Shown here: piece after piece, positions 6,276 through 7,791 of the stretch
Layout: each line of letters opens with the position of its first letter
Numbering within the stretch: the first letter of the stretch is position 1
NCBI GenBank assembly: GCA_029573365.1
Contig: JAKQGD010000219.1
Location: forward strand, 1 to 7,791
DNA: 7,791 nucleotides
Direction: 5' to 3'
Source of the DNA: Bacteroidota bacterium
GTDB taxonomy: Bacteria > Bacteroidota > Bacteroidia > Chitinophagales > Saprospiraceae
Notes under the pieces: model-generated
Database searches by the model: none
What the model saw: the letters and a program-made list of their open reading frames with translations, nothing else
What the model was told of the DNA's origin: nothing
Program-made: the position numbers and the translations under genes

Positions 6276-6290
6276 AATTGTCCGACAATT
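6276..6290. promoter_or_regulatory. 15-bp palindrome upstream of clpC, candidate operator
   Basis: AATTGTC-C-GACAATT is a perfect 7+1+7 palindrome, 95 bp before the clpC start codon. It lies just downstream, on the minus strand, of an imperfect -7 box TAccgTTTG (6305-6297), so it would fall at the predicted transcription start. The size and symmetry fit a homodimeric regulator, but I do not recognise it as the site of a known family. Confidence 0.4.
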
Positions 6291-6374
6291 CCGTGCCAAA
6301 CGGTATATCCTGCTAAATTGTCATCCCGGGCACTGTTTCTGTGCTAAAAACCTGCCATTCTAACCGTAAAATTA

Positions 6375-6397
6375 ATCAAAAATTGATAATGTATCAA
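6375..6397. promoter_or_regulatory. Cluster of three alternating ATCAA / TTGAT half-sites
   Basis: ATCAA (6375-6379), AAA, TTGAT (6383-6387), AATGT, ATCAA (6393-6397). Neighbouring pairs make two overlapping palindromes: ATCAA-N3-TTGAT and TTGATA-ATG-TATCAA. The second resembles the CRP/FNR site TTGAT-N4-ATCAA but has a 5-nt spacer. It lies in AT-rich DNA, so chance is possible. Confidence 0.35.
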
Positions 6398-6605
6398 AAT
6401 CTTCACCGTCTGCTATTTTTATTTTAACAGTGCAATAACAATAAAACGGCAGGATTGGCATTACAAAAATAAAAAAAAACAAATACATATTAAATATTTT
6501 TATAATGTTTTTTTAATGACCGCCGGGTCAGAAAGTTGTTTTGACTGATTATTACAGACAAACCAGAAAAGCAGTTCCAATTCTCATCCACACAAATCGT
6601 GGGTA

Positions 6606-6638
6606 TTTTGGTTATTTGGGTGAGATTTTGTAATTTTG
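6606..6638 (+). promoter_or_regulatory. Promoter of the STAS gene
   Basis: TTTTG (6606-6610), a 20-nt spacer and TAATTTTG (6631-6638) match the Bacteroidetes -33/-7 consensus with the right spacing. The predicted leader is about 50 nt. The AGGAG at 6670-6674 is too far from the ATG at 6697 to act as its ribosome binding site; the start is instead preceded by an A-run (GACAAAA), as is usual in this phylum. Confidence 0.75.
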
Positions 6639-6696
6639 TGGTCTCCTTAAACGACCCATAAGGTAATGCAGGAGTTTAACGTCAAACAAGACAAAA

Positions 6697-7080
6697 ATGA
6701 AATATACACTCGATAAATCAGAGAGATACAGCATCTTCAAACTTCACGAAGACAATCTCAACTCTGTGCTGGCTCCGGATCTAAAATCTGAATTTGTTTT
6801 TTTCAGGAATGAAGGTGTACGTAACCTTATCCTTGATCTTTCGGATGTGAAATATGTCGATTCTTCGGGTTTGAGTGCTATTCTGACCGCCAACAGGCTC
6901 TGGAAAGATTATGGATCCTTTGTTCTCACGGGAGCCACAAGTACAAGTGTCAAGAAACTTATCGAGATCTCAAGGTTGGAGTCCATACTCACCATCGTCC
7001 CAACTGTGGAAGAGTCAATCGACTATGTCTTTATGGAAGACATCGAAAAGGAACTTACCACTGCCGGAGAAGAGGAATAG
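6697..7080 (+). CDS. STAS domain protein, anti-sigma factor antagonist type
   Basis: This 127-residue protein is a single STAS domain, the fold of SpoIIAA and RsbV. Those proteins release a sigma factor or other target by binding a serine kinase/anti-sigma factor, and are switched off when that kinase phosphorylates one serine. Here LILDLSDVKYVDSSGLSAIL (residues 44-63) is the family signature, with D55-S56-S57-G58; S56 aligns with the phosphorylated Ser58 of SpoIIAA. The C-terminal part (LTGATSTSVKKLIEISRLESILTIVPTVEESI) also fits the family, and the tail is acidic (EKELTTAGEEE). It has its own promoter and stands alone: no HATPase kinase, PP2C phosphatase or sigma factor is next to it in the window. 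Its partner, and whether it controls a sigma factor at all (many Bacteroidota STAS proteins have unknown targets), cannot be read from this sequence. Confidence 0.92.
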   Translation: MKYTLDKSERYSIFKLHEDNLNSVLAPDLKSEFVFFRNEGVRNLILDLSDVKYVDSSGLSAILTANRLWKDYGSFVLTGATSTSVKKLIEISRLESILTIVPTVEESIDYVFMEDIEKELTTAGEEE

Positions 7081-7118
7081 ACCTACCCTCCTATAGATTT
7101 CAGACCAAATTTTTAGTA

Positions 7119-7791
7119 TCAGTCAGCTGTTCTGACTGTGGTGTTTTCCTGGATCCAGCAAGGTATGTAGTAGGTATCTCCTGCCTTGATGTTTCTGAAG
7201 AAGATATCCTCCTTCTTGGGCATATACTGCCAATATCTTTTAATCAAAGCACTTGCTTCTGCCGATACTGACGCATCGATGTTTTTTGCTTTGTTCCACA
7301 TGTCTATGGCCGGCCAGGTGACTACCTGGCTTTCCCAGCCACGTCCGGTTCCGCACAGAGGACCTGAAGAGGCATAGAGGTTTCCTATCAGCAGATAGGG
7401 CTCACCCCATCCCGGCCTGGCCTTTGCAGCATCAAGAGCGTATTTTCTGGCATTGGAAAAATTTCGTATGTCCCTGTAATAGATTTTAGCGACCAGCAAA
7501 AGATATTTGGCTTTCTGGTCAGCATCAGATGACTGTTCGACGCATGACAGATAGGATGCTACAGCCTTTGTGTATTTGCCCTGGCTGTAGTTTTCATTGC
7601 CCTGAGCGGCACAACTGATGGCAGGAGGAGCCACATAACATTTGGTTTTCCGCACATTCTGCACCTCAGTAACCCGTGGGTCCGAAGCAAGACATCCACC
7701 ATACTGCATCCTTGCGTAAGACCGATTGATTACTTCGCAGCTGTCAGGATATTGTTTAAAAAGACTGTAATATTTTTTGGCATAATATTCA
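7119..7791 (-). CDS. TPR-repeat protein, 5' end cut by the window edge
   Basis: The frame is open from the TGA at 7119-7121 to the right end, so at least 223 residues are visible. The ATG at 7707-7709 is an internal methionine: 27 more codons upstream read as sensible protein, with YAKKYYSLFKQYPDSCEVINRSYARM. Two or three TPR-like helix pairs are visible, first at visible residues about 59-86 (AAQGNENYSQGKYTKAVASYL), then about 92-125 (KAKYLLLVAKIYYRDIRNFSNARKYALDAAKARPGWGEPYLLIGNLY). The C-terminal block GDTYYIPCWIQENTTVRT resembles the end of TPR proteins common in Bacteroidota. Seven cysteines are present in the visible part, more than a typical cytosolic protein, so export is possible; the signal peptide, if any, lies outside. 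TPRs bind other proteins, but no function can be given. It converges on the STAS gene with 38 nt between the stops. Confidence 0.85.
   Translation of the reverse strand, partial: EYYAKKYYSLFKQYPDSCEVINRSYARMQYGGCLASDPRVTEVQNVRKTKCYVAPPAISCAAQGNENYSQGKYTKAVASYLSCVEQSSDADQKAKYLLLVAKIYYRDIRNFSNARKYALDAAKARPGWGEPYLLIGNLYASSGPLCGTGRGWESQVVTWPAIDMWNKAKNIDASVSAEASALIKRYWQYMPKKEDIFFRNIKAGDTYYIPCWIQENTTVRTAD
7120..7138. terminator. Hairpin at the convergent ends of STAS and TPR genes, weak terminator candidate
   Basis: CAGTCAG (7120-7126) and CTGACTG (7132-7138) form a perfect 7-bp stem with a 5-nt loop. It covers the last codons and stop of the TPR gene and lies 39 nt past the STAS stop. Neither strand has a clean T-run right after it (plus: TGGTGTTTT; minus: ATACTAAAAATTT), so intrinsic termination is uncertain. 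Confidence 0.35.

Larger units (their letters stand above)
6182..6696. other. 515-bp non-coding region between divergent clpC and STAS genes
   Basis: No convincing gene lies here; the frame at 6157-6363 on the plus strand overlaps the clpC start and lacks protein character. The middle part (about 6361-6515) is very AT-rich. The region should carry the clpC promoter. TATTTTTG on the minus strand (6471-6464) matches the -7 box but is about 283 nt from clpC and has no -33 partner. TAccgTTTG on the minus strand (6305-6297) is nearer but has a 3-nt instead of 2-nt spacer. The STAS promoter is at 6606-6638. Three inverted repeats stand out: AATTGTC-C-GACAATT (6276-6290), the ATCAA/TTGAT cluster (6375-6397) and TGACC-GCCG-GGTCA (6517-6530). 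Confidence 0.7.

Noticed and set aside
6157..6363. 68-codon plus-strand frame across the clpC start
   Set aside because: Overlaps the N terminus of clpC and the clpC control region; no domain and no promoter or A-rich leader before it.
6517..6530. TGACC-GCCG-GGTCA hairpin as a terminator
   Set aside because: Five-bp arms only; no T-run follows on either strand, and no gene ends here. It may be a weak binding site but cannot be supported further.
6666..6716. 16-codon upstream frame (ATG at 6666) overlapping the STAS start
   Set aside because: An AAGG lies just before it, but Bacteroidota rarely use such sites, the peptide MQEFNVKQDK is unremarkable, and a single sequence gives no sign of selection.
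1..7791. Mobile element, CRISPR array, prophage or defence system
   Set aside because: No transposase, integrase, nuclease or repeat-spacer pattern is visible; all recognisable genes are core functions with similar base composition.

Overview
The window looks like ordinary chromosomal DNA from a member of the Bacteroidota (Bacteroidetes). Several independent signs agree. Four places match the Bacteroidetes -7 promoter box TAnnTTTG exactly, and two of them also have a TTTG-type -33 box 19-20 nt upstream. Start codons are preceded by A-rich leaders rather than Shine-Dalgarno sequences. The tRNA-His does not encode its CCA. The ClpC, IF3, STAS and TPR proteins have the look of this phylum. A Saprospiria- or Cytophagia-like lineage is my guess; the sequence alone does not settle the class.

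Layout from left to right. Positions 1-28 are the 3' end of a tRNA-His, followed at once by a strong intrinsic terminator. A plus-strand gene (126-1880) encodes a polytopic membrane protein resembling GT-C glycosyltransferases, with a soluble C-terminal domain. Convergent to it, 11 nt away, is a small heavy-metal-associated (HMA) domain protein on the minus strand. The minus strand then carries, in transcription order, clpC (6181 to 3635), infC (about 3539 to 2952), rpmI (2842 to 2648) and rplT (2566 to 2222), ended by a clear terminator at 2161-2196. infC-rpmI-rplT is the conserved IF3-L35-L20 translation operon, here with a second, near-consensus promoter in front of rpmI. clpC is separated from infC by a 13-bp perfect inverted repeat that abuts the infC -7 box.

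A 515-bp non-coding region (6182-6696) separates clpC from a divergent plus-strand gene for a single-domain STAS protein (anti-sigma-factor antagonist type), which has a textbook Bacteroidetes promoter. That region holds a 15-bp palindrome and a cluster of ATCAA/TTGAT half-sites. The right edge holds a minus-strand TPR-repeat protein whose reading frame stays open to the window end, so its 5' end is missing.

The genes do not form one pathway. They are protein quality control (ClpC), translation (IF3, L35, L20, tRNA-His), a probable stress or signalling switch (STAS), metal handling (HMA) and envelope glycosylation (GT-C-like). I see no mobile element, CRISPR array, defence island or new multi-gene system. 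The points most worth a second look are regulatory: inverted repeats at promoters, the infC start codon, the internal rpmI promoter and an intercistronic hairpin before rplT.
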